Shown here piece after piece: positions 36,282 through 45,901 of a stretch of 64,000 bases of DNA (position 1 is the stretch's first letter; each line of letters opens with the position of its first letter). The DNA lies in contig CP127080.1 of NCBI GenBank assembly GCA_030252795.1, forward strand, positions 2,931,501-2,995,500. Direction: 5' to 3'. The notes beneath the pieces were generated by a model. The model ran no database searches and had not been told where the DNA came from. It saw only the letters and a list, made by a program, of their open reading frames with translations. The position numbers and the translations under genes are program-made. This stretch comes from Porticoccaceae bacterium LTM1 (GTDB lineage: Bacteria > Pseudomonadota > Gammaproteobacteria > Pseudomonadales > Porticoccaceae).

Positions 36282-37425
36282 AGTGTTTAATTTTTTCCAG
36301 CTTACTTCGGTATCGCTCCTTGATCGATTCCTGACTTGCATATTTCATTGCCAGGGAAAATTGTTTATCTGCAGATGTAAAATCCTTTAGATCGTAAAAC
36401 ATCAGACCCTTTGTGAAATAAAAGACAGATTCGTCAGATTTTAGCCTGATGGATTTTTCCAAATGTTGTAGTGCGGAGTATGGGTCGCCATTCAAGAATG
36501 CTTGCTGACTTAACCAGTAATGGTAGTAGGGATTAATTTCCCGATAGTATCGAATTCTTTTCTGGTGATATTCAGCGTTTACAAAATCATGCCAATGTTC
36601 ATAAAGACTGGCCAGATTACTGTGAGCAGTATAATTTCTACTATCCTCCTCCAGCGCATAAAGATATGCTGCCTCTGACTGTTTATATAGTTGATTGCGT
36701 GAATATAGGGCTCCAAGGTTAACCCAGATAGACGACGATTTCGGATCGAGCTGAAGTGCTTTTTTCAAGTATCGATAAGCATCCTTGTAGTTTTTATCTT
36801 CCAGAAAACCAATGCCTAAATTACTGTAAAATTGAGCAAAAGCCTCCTGATCACTAATCAAACGTGTGTCGTAATCACTACGGAATTCATCTCGATTGAA
36901 ATCCACCACATTATCGTAAGCAAACTCTATATCGATATACGCATTGATATGTCGGTTCAGGACAATTACGTCACCACCTTTCATCCAGATAGGCGGCACA
37001 TCTACCTGCTGAAATGTGACATCCAACTCCGCTTCTCTTGCCAGCGCCACAAATAAATTGGTAAAGGCCAGGCAATTTCCGGTTTTTTTATGGAATGTAT
37101 CTGATGCGCTGTAAGTTTTCCGGGCATCGTACTCCAGACCCAGCAATCCGTGATCAATCATTCCTGTCAGCAGCGCTTTCGCTCTGCCATTATCCGAGTA
37201 ACGTTTTGCTGTGACCTGATGTACGAAACTCCTCATTTCATCATCGAGTTTCAGAATTTCGTGATATGGCAGCTCCCACTGCTCCGCCTCCTCCCCAAAC
37301 AAAGCAGACCCGCTGAGTAATTCATCACGTGTGATTACTGTTCTCTCCGCATAGTGAGGTGAAGTACAGGCCGTAATGAGGCTGCACAGCAGAATCGAAA
37401 TAATGGAAATAAGTTTGTTATACAT
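36280..37425 (-). CDS. Lipoprotein with transglutaminase-like domain and TPR repeats
   Basis: A 381-residue lipoprotein; the signal peptide ends in a lipobox at LITAC near residue 20. Residues about 85-175 look like a transglutaminase-like domain, with the probable nucleophile in KTGNCLAFTNLFVALAREAEL and a histidine in NRHINAYIDIEF. From about residue 190 to the end there are at least five tetratricopeptide repeats (for example DAYRYLKKALQLDPKSSSIWVNLGALY). Such proteins are often periplasmic peptidases or scaffolds of unknown substrate. It is convergent with the TonB receptor cluster and could process an imported ligand, but that is only positional inference. Confidence 0.8.
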   Translation of the reverse strand: MYNKLISIISILLCSLITACTSPHYAERTVITRDELLSGSALFGEEAEQWELPYHEILKLDDEMRSFVHQVTAKRYSDNGRAKALLTGMIDHGLLGLEYDARKTYSASDTFHKKTGNCLAFTNLFVALAREAELDVTFQQVDVPPIWMKGGDVIVLNRHINAYIDIEFAYDNVVDFNRDEFRSDYDTRLISDQEAFAQFYSNLGIGFLEDKNYKDAYRYLKKALQLDPKSSSIWVNLGALYSRNQLYKQSEAAYLYALEEDSRNYTAHSNLASLYEHWHDFVNAEYHQKRIRYYREINPYYHYWLSQQAFLNGDPYSALQHLEKSIRLKSDESVFYFTKGLMFYDLKDFTSADKQFSLAMKYASQESIKERYRSKLEKIKH

Positions 37426-37502
37426 AGCAACCCTCTTTTTCTAAGAGTAATTTAGTCGCTTTTTTCTCCCCTTGAGAACGCATGTTTTTTAAAAGTTGCT
37501 GG

Positions 37503-37533
37503 TTTGCTTCGTCGTTTCACTCCTCGCAATGAC
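37503..37533. repeat. Single half-copy of a dispersed GTCATTGCGAGGAGTGAA-type repeat
   Basis: Read on the minus strand it starts GTCATTGCGAGGAGTGAAAC and continues ACGAAGCAAA, a sequence type that is dispersed in many bacterial genomes. Only one arm is present and no inverted partner is visible nearby. Confidence 0.45.
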
Positions 37534-37566
37534 CTAAAGCAGCTATGCTCAGGCTAAATCAGGGCA

Positions 37567-37602
37567 TAAAAAAACGCCGCTATTTACTGAATGGCGGCGT
37601 TT
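37567..37602 (-). terminator. Intrinsic terminator of the epd-pgk-fba operon
   Basis: On the minus strand AACGCCGCC and GCGGCGTT form a stem across about 11 bases of loop, followed by seven T residues. It lies 18 bases after the fba stop. Confidence 0.88.
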
Positions 37603-37619
37603 GTTTTGAACAGTAATCC

Positions 37620-38684
37620 TTACTTGATCTTAGGATCCAGTTCACCGGTTTCGTAGCGATGGAACATAGTTTCCAGGCTGACCGGCTTGATCTTGCTGGC
37701 ATTGCCGGCAGTGCCGAACGCTTCATAGCGAGCCACACAGATATCTTTCATCGCTTTGGTAGTTGCCATGAGGAATTTGCGCGGGTCAAACTCGGACTTG
37801 TTCTGGGCCAGGAAGCGGCGTACTGCACCGGTAGATGCCAGACGCAGGTCGGTATCGATATTAACTTTGCGAACACCGTGCTTGATGCCTTCGCAAATCT
37901 GTTCAACCGGTACACCGTAGGTTTCTGGAATCTCGCCGCCAAACTCGTTGATCACAGCCAACCACTCCTGCGGCACAGAAGAGGAACCGTGCATCACCAG
38001 GTGAGTGCCCGGAATGCGAGCGTGAATCTCTTTGATACGGTCGATGGCCAGAATGTCGCCAGTAGGCGGACGGGTAAACTTGTAAGCACCGTGGCTGGTG
38101 CCACAAGCGATGGCCAGTGCATCCACTTTGGTTTTTTGTACAAAGTCGGCAGCTTCTTCCGGATCGGTCAGCAGCTGGTCGTGGCTCAATTTGCCAACAG
38201 CACCAACGCCGTCTTCTTCACCCGCTTCACCGGTTTCCAGTGAACCCAGACAGCCCAGCTCGCCCTCAACAGAAACACCACAGGCGTGCGCCATTTCTAC
38301 CGCGCGACGGGTTACATCAACGTTGTATTCGTAGCTGGCCGGAGTTTTGCCATCTGCTTCAAGGGAACCATCCATCATTACCGAGCTGAAACCCAGTTGG
38401 ATTGAACGCTGACAAACATCCGGTGAAGTACCGTGATCCTGGTGCATAACCACCGGAATGTGTGGAAACTCTTCGATTGCCGCCAGAATCAGGTGACGCA
38501 GGAACGGAGCTCCAGCGTATTTACGGGCCCCTGCAGAAGCCTGCACGATCACTGGAGAGTCGGTCTGGTCGGCCGCTTCCATGATGGCGCGCATCTGTTC
38601 CAGGTTGTTAACGTTAAACGCCGGCACGCCGTAGCCGTATTCGGCAGCGTGATCCAGCATTTGGCGCATTGAGATAAGAGCCAT
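37620..38684 (-). CDS. fba: Fructose-bisphosphate aldolase class II
   Basis: A 354-residue zinc-dependent aldolase of the long Calvin-cycle-like (CbbA/FbaA class IIB) type, splitting fructose-1,6-bisphosphate. Zinc and active-site motifs include [10 protein letters not shown] near residue 84, [13 protein letters not shown] near residue 140, and [10 protein letters not shown] and VMHGSSSVP in the second half. I chose the ATG at 38684, which has AAGGAAG 7 bases upstream and begins [15 protein letters not shown] as in homologues; a longer frame would add 44 unlikely residues partly encoded by the upstream repeat. It is the last gene of epd-pgk-fba. Confidence 0.94.
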   Translation of the reverse strand: MALISMRQMLDHAAEYGYGVPAFNVNNLEQMRAIMEAADQTDSPVIVQASAGARKYAGAPFLRHLILAAIEEFPHIPVVMHQDHGTSPDVCQRSIQLGFSSVMMDGSLEADGKTPASYEYNVDVTRRAVEMAHACGVSVEGELGCLGSLETGEAGEEDGVGAVGKLSHDQLLTDPEEAADFVQKTKVDALAIACGTSHGAYKFTRPPTGDILAIDRIKEIHARIPGTHLVMHGSSSVPQEWLAVINEFGGEIPETYGVPVEQICEGIKHGVRKVNIDTDLRLASTGAVRRFLAQNKSEFDPRKFLMATTKAMKDICVARYEAFGTAGNASKIKPVSLETMFHRYETGELDPKIK

Positions 38685-38730
38685 GATTATCTTCCTTTGT
38701 AGTCGTTCGACTTGATCGTATTTATCTTTT

Positions 38731-38897
38731 GGTCGCACGTCGGCCGTTGCACGTCGCACGCTTTTTCCCGTCATTTCCGCAAAAGCGTAAATCCATCTCG
38801 CTATTTCGTCATCCACTTGATTAACGAAAGTGGATCCCCGCCTGCGCGGGGATGACGAATCTCGTTGGGATTAGCGTCCGACGTCAGACGTCCGACC
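38731..38897. repeat. Heptamer-arm inverted-repeat element A (pgk-fba spacer)
   Basis: Left arm 38731-38762 consists of four GTCGCAC-like heptamers (two degenerate), and right arm 38872-38897 is the complement of three GTCGGAC/GTCTGAC units. The core of about 110 bases contains a nested GGATCCCCG hairpin repeat. In transcript direction the element begins 2 bases after the pgk stop codon. It is the most diverged of the five copies. Confidence 0.8.
38832..38856. repeat. Hairpin repeat, GGATCCCCGCCTGCGCGGGGATGAC family (nested)
   Basis: Same hairpin sequence as at 12039-12065, here inside element A. The flanking CGTCATCC at 38800-38813 makes a longer imperfect inverted repeat with GGATGACG. Confidence 0.7.
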
Positions 38898-38899
38898 AC

Positions 38900-40063
38900 T
38901 TATTCCGCTGCTCGCTCTTCCAGAATAGCTACCGCTGGCAGAACTTTACCCTCCACAAACTCCAGGAAAGCACCACCACCTGTGGAGATGTAAGAAACTT
39001 TATCAGCGATACCGTACTTGTCTACCGCTGCCAGGGTGTCACCACCGCCAGCAATGGAGAAGCCCTGGTTATTGGCAATGGCCAACGACAGTGCTTTGGT
39101 ACCTTCGCCAAACTGGTCAAATTCAAATACACCCACCGGGCCGTTCCAGATAATAGTACCGGCTCCCGCCAGAATTTCTGCAAATGCCGCTGCGGTTTGC
39201 GGGCCGATATCGAAGATCATATCGTCTTCAGCAACCTCGTCCGCGCCTTTGGTAGTGGCTTCGGCAGATTCAGAGAACTCCTTGCCCACAACCACATCCA
39301 CCGGCATCGGAATGTTTACTTTCTCCATCAGCGCCTTGGCGTTAGGGATCAAGTCCTGTTCGCAAAGTGACTTGCCTACCGGCTTGCCGGTAGCAGCCAG
39401 GAAAGTGTTGGCGATACCGCCACCAACGATCAACTGATCCACTTTCTCGGACAGTGCTTCCAGCACGGTCAGTTTGGTAGATACTTTAGAGCCGCCAACA
39501 ATGGCCACTACCGGCTTGGCCGGTTGGTGCAGGGCTTTAGCCAGGGCATCCAACTCTCCTGCCAGCAGCGGGCCAGCGCAGGCAACCGGAGCAAATCTGG
39601 CCACACCGTGAGTAGAAGCCTGGGCACGGTGAGCGGTACCAAAAGCATCCATCACAAAGACATCACACAAAGAAGCGTAGGCCTTGGACAGCGCTTCGTC
39701 GTCTTTCTTTTCGCCCAAATTGAAGCGAACGTTCTCCAACAGAACCAACTCACCTTCGTTCAGCTCAACTCCGCTGCGCCAATCGGTAACTACGGGCACG
39801 CTGCGACCGAGCAGCTCACCCATGTGATCAGCCACAGGCTGCAGTGAGTACTGCTGCTCAAATTCACCTTCTGTCGGGCGCCCCAGGTGAGACATTACGA
39901 TTACCTTGGCACCGGCCTTCAGCGCGAGCTCAATGGTTGGCAGTGCGGCGCGAATACGGGCGTCGGAAGTTACCCTGCCATCTTTTACCGGCACATTCAG
40001 ATCTTCGCGGATCAATACGCGTTTACCGGCAAGATCCAGGTTGGTCATCAGTTTTACAGTCAT
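38900..40063 (-). CDS. pgk: Phosphoglycerate kinase
   Basis: A 387-residue enzyme that transfers the acyl phosphate of 1,3-bisphosphoglycerate to ADP. The N-terminal domain has [21 protein letters not shown] and the basic-patch residues; the C-terminal nucleotide domain has [28 protein letters not shown] and [11 protein letters not shown]. The length equals E. coli Pgk (387). The ATG at 40063 is the correct start; the longer frame upstream runs into element B. It is the middle gene of epd-pgk-fba, with inverted-repeat elements on both sides. Confidence 0.96.
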   Translation of the reverse strand: MTVKLMTNLDLAGKRVLIREDLNVPVKDGRVTSDARIRAALPTIELALKAGAKVIVMSHLGRPTEGEFEQQYSLQPVADHMGELLGRSVPVVTDWRSGVELNEGELVLLENVRFNLGEKKDDEALSKAYASLCDVFVMDAFGTAHRAQASTHGVARFAPVACAGPLLAGELDALAKALHQPAKPVVAIVGGSKVSTKLTVLEALSEKVDQLIVGGGIANTFLAATGKPVGKSLCEQDLIPNAKALMEKVNIPMPVDVVVGKEFSESAEATTKGADEVAEDDMIFDIGPQTAAAFAEILAGAGTIIWNGPVGVFEFDQFGEGTKALSLAIANNQGFSIAGGGDTLAAVDKYGIADKVSYISTGGGAFLEFVEGKVLPAVAILEERAAE

Positions 40064-40117
40064 TTGTCGTTCTCTGAGAGTTTGTGCAATTCTGGTGATT
40101 CGGAACGTTTGGCTGTG

Positions 40118-40267
40118 GGTCGCACGTCTGACGTCGCACGTCGCACGCTTAATACCGTCCGCATCAAATTCATCTTTTACGTCAGCATCTCGTAGTACCA
40201 CAACATTCGAGGTCCTTCGAGTTGGTTTTGCTTTTAGCGTGCGACGTCTGACGTGCGACGTGCGACC
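40118..40267. repeat. Heptamer-arm inverted-repeat element B (epd-pgk spacer)
   Basis: Left arm 40118-40149 reads as GTCGCAC, GTCTGAC, GTCGCAC, GTCGCAC, then GCT; right arm 40235-40267 is its near-perfect complement with the odd heptamer shifted. The core of about 85 bases has no gene. In transcript direction the element starts 6 bases after the epd stop codon. Confidence 0.88.
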
Positions 40268-40273
40268 ACTTGC

Positions 40274-41284
40274 TTAAATCTTCGTATTCCAATACCCCAA
40301 CACATCCAGCAATCGATTCGCATAGCCCCACTCGTTATCAAACCAAATCAGCACCTTGGCCAGGCGTTTGCCGCTGACCCGGGTCTGGCCGGCATCGACG
40401 ATTCCGGAACGGCTGTCATGGTTAAAATCGCAGGAAGCCAGTGGCTCTTCGGTGTAACCGAGCACACCACGAAACTGCTGTTCGGCGGCATCTTTGAGAA
40501 TCTGGTTGAGCTGCTTGGCATCGACATCACTGGCCAGCTGTACCGACAGGTCGATAGCCGAGACATTCACTGTTGGAACCCGCATTGCCTGGGCTTCAAA
40601 GCGGCCGGTCAGTTCCGGCAGGATGCGATCTATGCCTCGTGCCAAACCGGTATCCACCGGAATAATCGACTGAACTGCCGAGCGGGTTTTGCGCAGATCG
40701 GTGTGATGGTAAGCATCGATTAGCGGCTGGTCGTTCATCGCCGAGTGGATGGTGGTAATAACCCCGTACTCCACCCCCAGTGTATCGTGCAGTGCCTTGA
40801 TAACCGGTACCACGCAGTTGGTGGTGCAGGAAGCGCCAGACACAATAAGGGACTCAGCGGATAGCAGTGACTCATTGATGCCATAGACAATAGTGGCATC
40901 AACTTCAGGCTTGGCGGGCTGCGAAAACAGCACTCGCTTGGCGCCCTGCACCAGATGATGTTCTGCGGTAGCACGATCGTCAAAACTGCCGGTGCACTCC
41001 AGCACCACATCGACACCAACATCGCTCCAGGGCAGATCATCGATATTCTCGCGATGGAACATCTGAATGCGATCGTCGTTGACGGTCAACACATCATTGG
41101 CCACCGACACCTCGCCCTGGAATCGGCCATGGGTGGAGTCAAAGCGCAACAAGTGGGCAGCCGTTTTACAGTCTGCCAGCTCGTTGATGGCAACAACCTG
41201 TAGCTCGCCTTGACGACCACTCTCGTAGATCGCCCGCAATACCGAGCGACCGATACGACCAAATCCATTGATGGCTATGCGCAA
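40274..41284 (-). CDS. epd: Erythrose-4-phosphate dehydrogenase (Epd/GapB)
   Basis: A 336-residue GAPDH-superfamily enzyme that oxidises erythrose-4-phosphate to 4-phosphoerythronate for pyridoxal phosphate synthesis. Family features are the NAD motif INGFGRIGRSVLRA, VVAINELAD, the catalytic cysteine in SGASCTTNCVVP, TTIHSAMNDQPLIDAYHH and DNEWGYANR. The NELAD and IHSAMNDQ signatures separate Epd from ordinary GapA. The start is a TTG at 41284 with GAGG 8 bases upstream; the in-register upstream ATG hits a stop. The epd-pgk-fba order is that of E. coli. Confidence 0.9.
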   Translation of the reverse strand: MRIAINGFGRIGRSVLRAIYESGRQGELQVVAINELADCKTAAHLLRFDSTHGRFQGEVSVANDVLTVNDDRIQMFHRENIDDLPWSDVGVDVVLECTGSFDDRATAEHHLVQGAKRVLFSQPAKPEVDATIVYGINESLLSAESLIVSGASCTTNCVVPVIKALHDTLGVEYGVITTIHSAMNDQPLIDAYHHTDLRKTRSAVQSIIPVDTGLARGIDRILPELTGRFEAQAMRVPTVNVSAIDLSVQLASDVDAKQLNQILKDAAEQQFRGVLGYTEEPLASCDFNHDSRSGIVDAGQTRVSGKRLAKVLIWFDNEWGYANRLLDVLGYWNTKI

Positions 41285-41298
41285 AGTGACATCCTCGA

Positions 41299-41379
41299 TG
41301 TCATCCTGAAGAGCAAAGCGATGAAGGATCTCAGCGCCACAAGTAAGCCTCGAGATCCTTCGCTATGCTCAGGATGACA
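41299..41379. repeat. Inverted-repeat element, TGTCATCCTGAG family
   Basis: TGTCATCCTGAAGAGCAAAG and its complement CTTCGCTATGCTCAGGATGACA form the arms. It lies between tkt and epd, one base from the tkt stop codon. Confidence 0.8.
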
Positions 41380-41380
41380 G

Positions 41381-43396
41381 TTATGAAAACAAGCTATTAA
41401 CCGTCTCGACCACATTTTCGACGGTAAAGCCGAAGTGCTTGAACAGTTCACCGGCCGGTGCGGATTCGCCAAAGCTATTCATAGTGACGCTCTTGCCACC
41501 AAAACCGATCCACTTGTACCAGTAGTCACCGTGAGCCGCTTCCACCGCTACGCGACGGGTAACAGAGGCTGGCAGTACCGCTTCGCGGTAATCGGCGCTT
41601 TGCGCTGAGAACAGCTCGGCACAGGGCATTGAAACTACGCGTACTTTGCGACCTTGCTCTGTGAGGACATTGGCAGCGTCGACAGCAAGACCAACTTCGG
41701 AGCCAGTGGCAATAACGATCGCTTCCGGAGTACCGTCGCAGTCAACCAGGGTGTAGGCACCGCGGGCTACGTCGGCCAGCTGGGCGTCGTCACGAGACTG
41801 GTGTGGCAAGCCCTGGCGACTGAAAATCAATGAACTTGGGCCGTCTTTGCGCTCGATCGCCGATTTCCAGGCAACCGCTGATTCAACCGCATCACAGGGG
41901 CGCCAGCAGTGCATGTTGGGCGTGGTGCGCAAGTTAGTGATCTGTTCAACAGGCTGGTGAGTGGGGCCGTCCTCACCCAGACCGATGGAGTCGTGGGTGT
42001 AAACAAAGATGCTCTGCTGCTTCATCAGCGCAGCCATACGCACCGCGTTGCGGGCGTACTCCATAAATACCAGGAAGGTAGCACCGTAGTTGATGAAGCC
42101 GCCATGCAGGGCGATACCGTTCATCATCGCCGACATACCAAACTCACGCACACCGTAGTGAATGTAGTTACCGGATGCATCGTCGGCAGAAACACCTTTG
42201 GAACCGGACCAGATGGTCAGGTTGGAACCGGCCAGGTCGGCGGAACCGCCAATCAATTCCGGCAGCAGAGGACCGTAGGCATTCAGGCTGTTTTGTGAGG
42301 CTTTGCGGGACGCAATGGTCTCGCCTTTTTGCTGGCACTCTTTGATGTAGGCGTCGGCCTTCTCGGAGAAGTCTGCCGGCAGTTCACCTTTCATGCGGCG
42401 CTCAAATTCCGCAGCCAGCTCAGGGTAAGCGGCGCGGTAAGCGTCAAACTTGCTATTCCAGTCAGTTTCCAGGGCAGCGCCTTTCTCTTTTGCGTTCCAG
42501 CCAGCGTAAATGTCAGCAGGAACTTCAAAAGGACCGTGGTTCCAGCCCAGAGTCTGGCGAGCCAGTTGAATTTCATCGGCACCCAGTGGTGCGCCGTGAC
42601 AATCTTCTTTGCCTTGTTTGTTCGGAGAGCCGAAACCGATGATGGTTTTACAGCAAATCAGGGTCGGCTTGTCAGTAACAGAGCGAGCCTCTTCGATGGC
42701 TTTTTTCACCGCCTCTCCGTCGTGACCATCAATGGTGTCGATCACATGCCAACCGTAAGAGCGAAAACGCTCTGGAGTGTTGTCGCTGAACCAGGCTGGC
42801 GCTTCGTGACTTCCCGCTACTTCACCGTCGATGGAGATACCATTGTCATCCCAGAACGCAATCAGTTTGCCCAGACCCAGAGTACCCGCCAGCGAGCAAG
42901 CCTCGTGGGAGATACCTTCCATCAGGCAGCCATCGCCGAGGAAACAGTAGGTGTAGTGGTCAACAACAGCGTGGCTGTCGCGGTTGAACTGTGCGGCCAG
43001 TACTTTTTCCGCCAGCGCCATGCCCACCGCATTGGTGATGCCCTGACCCAGTGGGCCAGTAGTGGTTTCGATACCCGGTGCGTAGCCGTACTCGGGGTGA
43101 CCCGGAGTTTTGGAGCCCATCTGGCGGAAATTTTTCAGCTCTTCGATCGGCAGGTCGTAACCGGACAGATGCAGCAGCGAATAGTGCAGCATAGAACCGT
43201 GGCCATTGGAAAGCACAAAACGGTCGCGGTCGGCCCACTCGGGGTTCGCTGGGTTGTGCTGGTAGAAGTCGTTCCAGAGAACTTCAGCGATGTCCGCCAT
43301 GCCCATTGGGGCACCGGGGTGGCCAGAGTTAGCTTGTTGAACGGCATCCATACTGAGGGCGCGGACGGCATTGGCTAGGTCGCGACGAGTCGGCAT
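41381..43396 (-). CDS. tkt: Transketolase
   Basis: A 671-residue thiamine diphosphate enzyme moving two-carbon units in the pentose phosphate pathway. The N-terminal PP domain has [18 protein letters not shown], the [13 protein letters not shown] cofactor motif near residue 155 and DDNGISIDG; the Pyr domain has the [18 protein letters not shown] region with catalytic residues near 470; the C-terminal domain is complete. The length matches E. coli TktA (663). The ATG at 43396 has GAGG upstream. It lies upstream of epd in the same direction, so pentose-phosphate, PLP and glycolytic genes are clustered. Confidence 0.96.
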   Translation of the reverse strand: MPTRRDLANAVRALSMDAVQQANSGHPGAPMGMADIAEVLWNDFYQHNPANPEWADRDRFVLSNGHGSMLHYSLLHLSGYDLPIEELKNFRQMGSKTPGHPEYGYAPGIETTTGPLGQGITNAVGMALAEKVLAAQFNRDSHAVVDHYTYCFLGDGCLMEGISHEACSLAGTLGLGKLIAFWDDNGISIDGEVAGSHEAPAWFSDNTPERFRSYGWHVIDTIDGHDGEAVKKAIEEARSVTDKPTLICCKTIIGFGSPNKQGKEDCHGAPLGADEIQLARQTLGWNHGPFEVPADIYAGWNAKEKGAALETDWNSKFDAYRAAYPELAAEFERRMKGELPADFSEKADAYIKECQQKGETIASRKASQNSLNAYGPLLPELIGGSADLAGSNLTIWSGSKGVSADDASGNYIHYGVREFGMSAMMNGIALHGGFINYGATFLVFMEYARNAVRMAALMKQQSIFVYTHDSIGLGEDGPTHQPVEQITNLRTTPNMHCWRPCDAVESAVAWKSAIERKDGPSSLIFSRQGLPHQSRDDAQLADVARGAYTLVDCDGTPEAIVIATGSEVGLAVDAANVLTEQGRKVRVVSMPCAELFSAQSADYREAVLPASVTRRVAVEAAHGDYWYKWIGFGGKSVTMNSFGESAPAGELFKHFGFTVENVVETVNSLFS

Positions 43397-43599
43397 TCGG
43401 GGTGATCCTCGAGTCGAACGGGTGATCGAATATGACCGGAATCTGGCAACGCCGCATCAGCGGCCAGGACTACCGATGGAGTCCGGTCGTGAAAGGGCGC
43501 TATTTTCCCTTAAATGGCCCCATGCAGTCCACCTCGGAGCGGGGCAATCGGACAAGAAGATAGTTTTTTTTGGAAAAAGAGCTGGTCAGATGGCCGGTA

Positions 43600-44439
43600 T
43601 CACTCCGGAACCAGCCATTCCACCACCGATTCAGGCTGATCCGACTGGGCCAGTGAGGATTTCAAATAGGGCATCAGATCGGACATTTGCTCAGCCAATT
43701 TCCAGGGTGGGTTCATCACCCAAAGTCCCGATCCGGTCATACCATATTCAGGGCTGTCCGGCTGGACACACAACTCTAACTTAAGGATTTTGCGAATGCC
43801 CGATTGCACTAATTTTTGCTCGACTCGTTTCACCAGCGCTCTATCCACCACCGGATACCACACCGCGTAAGTACCGGTAGGCCAGCGTTTGTAAGCCGCC
43901 AGCAGCCCATCCACCATCTGCTGGTACTCATTGCCCAGCTCATAGGGTGGATCAATCAACACCAACCCCCGTCGCTCCTTTGGCGGCATGGCGGCCTTTA
44001 GATGCTGATAAGCGTCGGCCTGAAACACCTTTACTCTTTTATCTTTCCGGTACAGTGCCTGAAGCGGTGCGAAATCCAACGGATTAAGTTCGGTAAGGTG
44101 CAAGCGATCCTGAGCGCGACACAAATGGCGAGCCACCTCAGGACTACCGGGGTAGGCCTGCAATTTGCCAGCACTATTAAGCTGCCTCACCGCCGACAGG
44201 TAGGGTGCCATCAACTCAGGAACCTCGCTATTCCACATTCGGGCAATACCATCGAGATACTCGCCGGTTCGCTGAGCGCGATCACCCAGCAAGTCGTAGC
44301 AGCCTGCACCGGCATGGGTGTCGTGATAGATAAAGGGCTTGTCCTTGGCTTTCAGGGACTCAAGCATCAGACTGAGTACCACGTGCTTTAGAACATCAGC
44401 GTGATTGCCGGCATGAAAACTGTGACGGTAGGAGAACAT
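43600..44439 (-). CDS. rlmJ: 23S rRNA (adenine-2030-N6)-methyltransferase RlmJ
   Basis: A 279-residue protein matching the RlmJ (YhiR/ComJ) family, which methylates A2030 of 23S rRNA. It starts MFSYRHSFHAGNHADVLKH, as RlmJ proteins do. The SAM-binding region includes YHDTHAGAGCYDL near residue 38, and the catalytic DPPYE motif is near residue 163 (VLIDPPYELGNEY). The length equals the E. coli protein (280). It is separated from tkt by a 200-base spacer that presumably holds the tkt promoter. Confidence 0.94.
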   Translation of the reverse strand: MFSYRHSFHAGNHADVLKHVVLSLMLESLKAKDKPFIYHDTHAGAGCYDLLGDRAQRTGEYLDGIARMWNSEVPELMAPYLSAVRQLNSAGKLQAYPGSPEVARHLCRAQDRLHLTELNPLDFAPLQALYRKDKRVKVFQADAYQHLKAAMPPKERRGLVLIDPPYELGNEYQQMVDGLLAAYKRWPTGTYAVWYPVVDRALVKRVEQKLVQSGIRKILKLELCVQPDSPEYGMTGSGLWVMNPPWKLAEQMSDLMPYLKSSLAQSDQPESVVEWLVPE

Positions 44440-44573
44440 GATGAAAGCTCACTGGAAAGAGGCGCGATTATGCGCTTTTACACCGCTTTTGGTAGCTTTT
44501 TCGTTCATGAAAACAGCTTTTTCTGACGCCATTCCAATATCCTTCCGCCTGTTACCCCTTACACCCTCCGACC

Positions 44574-44657
44574 TGTCATCCTGAGGAGTGAAGCGACAAA
44601 GGATCTCTTATTTTGGAAGGCCCGAGATCCTTCGTCGCTTAGCTCCTCAGGACGACA
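44574..44657. repeat. Inverted-repeat element, TGTCATCCTGAG family
   Basis: Arms TGTCATCCTGAGGAGTGAAG and CTTAGCTCCTCAGGACGACA with an 84-base total span. It lies between the divergent rlmJ and SahR-like genes, immediately upstream of the SahR-like operator. Confidence 0.8.
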
Positions 44658-44663
44658 AAGTCG

Positions 44664-44709
44664 ACCTATATCAAATTTTTTTGATATAGGTTTTATGCTC
44701 TGTTAATAT
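44664..44709 (+). promoter_or_regulatory. Palindromic operator and promoter of the SahR-like gene
   Basis: Perfect 11-base arms ACCTATATCAA (44664-44674) and TTGATATAGGT (44681-44691) surround a six-base A/T spacer. The right arm contains a -35 box TTGATA (44681-44686), followed after 17 bases by a -10 box TAATAT (44704-44709). Binding here would block polymerase, consistent with autorepression. The predicted start of transcription coincides with the ATG at 44717, implying a leaderless mRNA. Confidence 0.65.
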
Positions 44710-44716
44710 GCCGCCC

Positions 44717-45697
44717 ATGAATCAGGATCCCCAACTTGCCACCAGTGATCTTGCCAGCCTTTTAAAAGCCGCTGGCGATCCATTGCGCCTGGAGATTCTG
44801 CGAATCCTGCAACGCGACTCTTATGGCGTTCTGGAGCTGTGCCAGATTCTGGATCTGCGGCAATCGGCACTGAGTTACCAATTAAAGGTCCTGGCCAAAG
44901 CCGGACTGGTAACCACCCGCAAGGAAGCCAATACGATTTTTTATCGACGCGCCTCGGCCACAGGCCCACAGGCAACCCTGCTGGATGAATTGTTTGGCCG
45001 GATCGACAAACTCGCATTGCGACCGGAACTGCAGTCGGGAATTGATGCCGTACAGACGGAGCGCACCGAAGCAGCACGAGATTTTTTTGAGCGCAATGCC
45101 AAGCGCTTTCATGAGTATCAGGACCTGATTGCCAGCCACAACGATTATGGCGAAGCCATTTGTGGCTTTTTGGACAGTATCGTGCCGGCATCTGCCGATA
45201 ACGTGCTGGAAGTTGGCCCTGGTGAAGGTGAACTACTGCCAGCCTTGAGCAAACGTTTCAAGAATGTAACTGCACTGGAACTCTCCAGCGAAATGCTTGC
45301 CAACTGCCAAGAGCTATCGAGTAAGCAAGCGCTCACAAACATCCAGTTTTTCCACGGTGATACCAGGGAAGCACTGAACGAGGGCATTAGCGCCGATTGC
45401 ATCACCATCAATATGGTGCTGCACCACACCCCCTCACCGGCAGACGTGTTTGCTGATTTGGGTGGCCTGCTGAACCCTGGCGGCACACTGCTGGTTACCG
45501 ACCTGTGTCGCCACGACCAGGGCTGGGCCAAAGAAGCTTGCGGCGACCAGTGGCTTGGCTTTGAGCCAGAAGATTTAACCGAGTGGGCATTGGAAGCCGG
45601 CTTGAGCGAGGGACAGAGTCAGTACCTCGCATTGCGAAATGGATTCAGAGTGCAGTTGAGGCATTTTGTGAAGGATGGTCGCACGTCGCACGTCTGA
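44717..45697 (+). CDS. sahR: ArsR-family regulator fused to SAM-dependent methyltransferase (SahR-like)
   Basis: A 326-residue protein with an N-terminal ArsR winged helix (LLKAAGDPLRLEILRILQRDSYGVLELCQILDLRQSALSYQLKVLAKAGLV) and a C-terminal class I methyltransferase domain with the SAM loop VLEVGPGEGELLPALS near residue 165. SahR-type ArsR regulators respond to S-adenosylhomocysteine and control methionine-cycle genes; metK, ahcY and metF lie directly downstream, which strongly suggests that role. An ATG at 44708 is an alternative start; neither has a ribosome binding site. The last six residues (GRTSHV) and stop codon are encoded by inverted-repeat element C, so the original C-terminus has been altered. 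Confidence 0.82.
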   Translation: MNQDPQLATSDLASLLKAAGDPLRLEILRILQRDSYGVLELCQILDLRQSALSYQLKVLAKAGLVTTRKEANTIFYRRASATGPQATLLDELFGRIDKLALRPELQSGIDAVQTERTEAARDFFERNAKRFHEYQDLIASHNDYGEAICGFLDSIVPASADNVLEVGPGEGELLPALSKRFKNVTALELSSEMLANCQELSSKQALTNIQFFHGDTREALNEGISADCITINMVLHHTPSPADVFADLGGLLNPGGTLLVTDLCRHDQGWAKEACGDQWLGFEPEDLTEWALEAGLSEGQSQYLALRNGFRVQLRHFVKDGRTSHV

Positions 45698-45829
45698 CGT
45701 CGCACGCTTGTTCGCTGCCAACTGCAAGTATCACGCAATCAGCAAGAACGACCCAACTTGCAGGAAACAAAGCGCAGTTTATGAACCTGAGGATTTTAGC
45801 GTGCGGCGTCAGACGTGCGACGTGCGACC
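45677..45829. repeat. Heptamer-arm inverted-repeat element C (sahR-metK spacer)
   Basis: Left arm 45677-45708 reads as GTCGCAC, GTCGCAC, GTCTGAC, GTCGCAC, then GCT; right arm 45797-45829 is its complement with one mismatch. The core of about 88 bases contains no gene. The left arm enters the end of the upstream coding sequence and supplies its stop codon. Confidence 0.9.
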
Positions 45830-45901
45830 TCAAGAACAACGGCGCGGTGCATCAAACCAGCACCGGCCACCCGATAACCACAAAGGTGCAGAGGCAATAA
45901 A

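Noticed and set aside
42329-43378. 349-residue open frame on the plus strand opposite tkt
   Set aside because: Shadow of the transketolase gene; no family motif and composition typical of an antisense frame in a codon-biased gene.
45698-45901. SAM or SAH riboswitch upstream of metK or ahcY
   Set aside because: The spacers consist almost entirely of inverted-repeat elements; I see no conserved SAM-I, SAM-II or SAH aptamer core.
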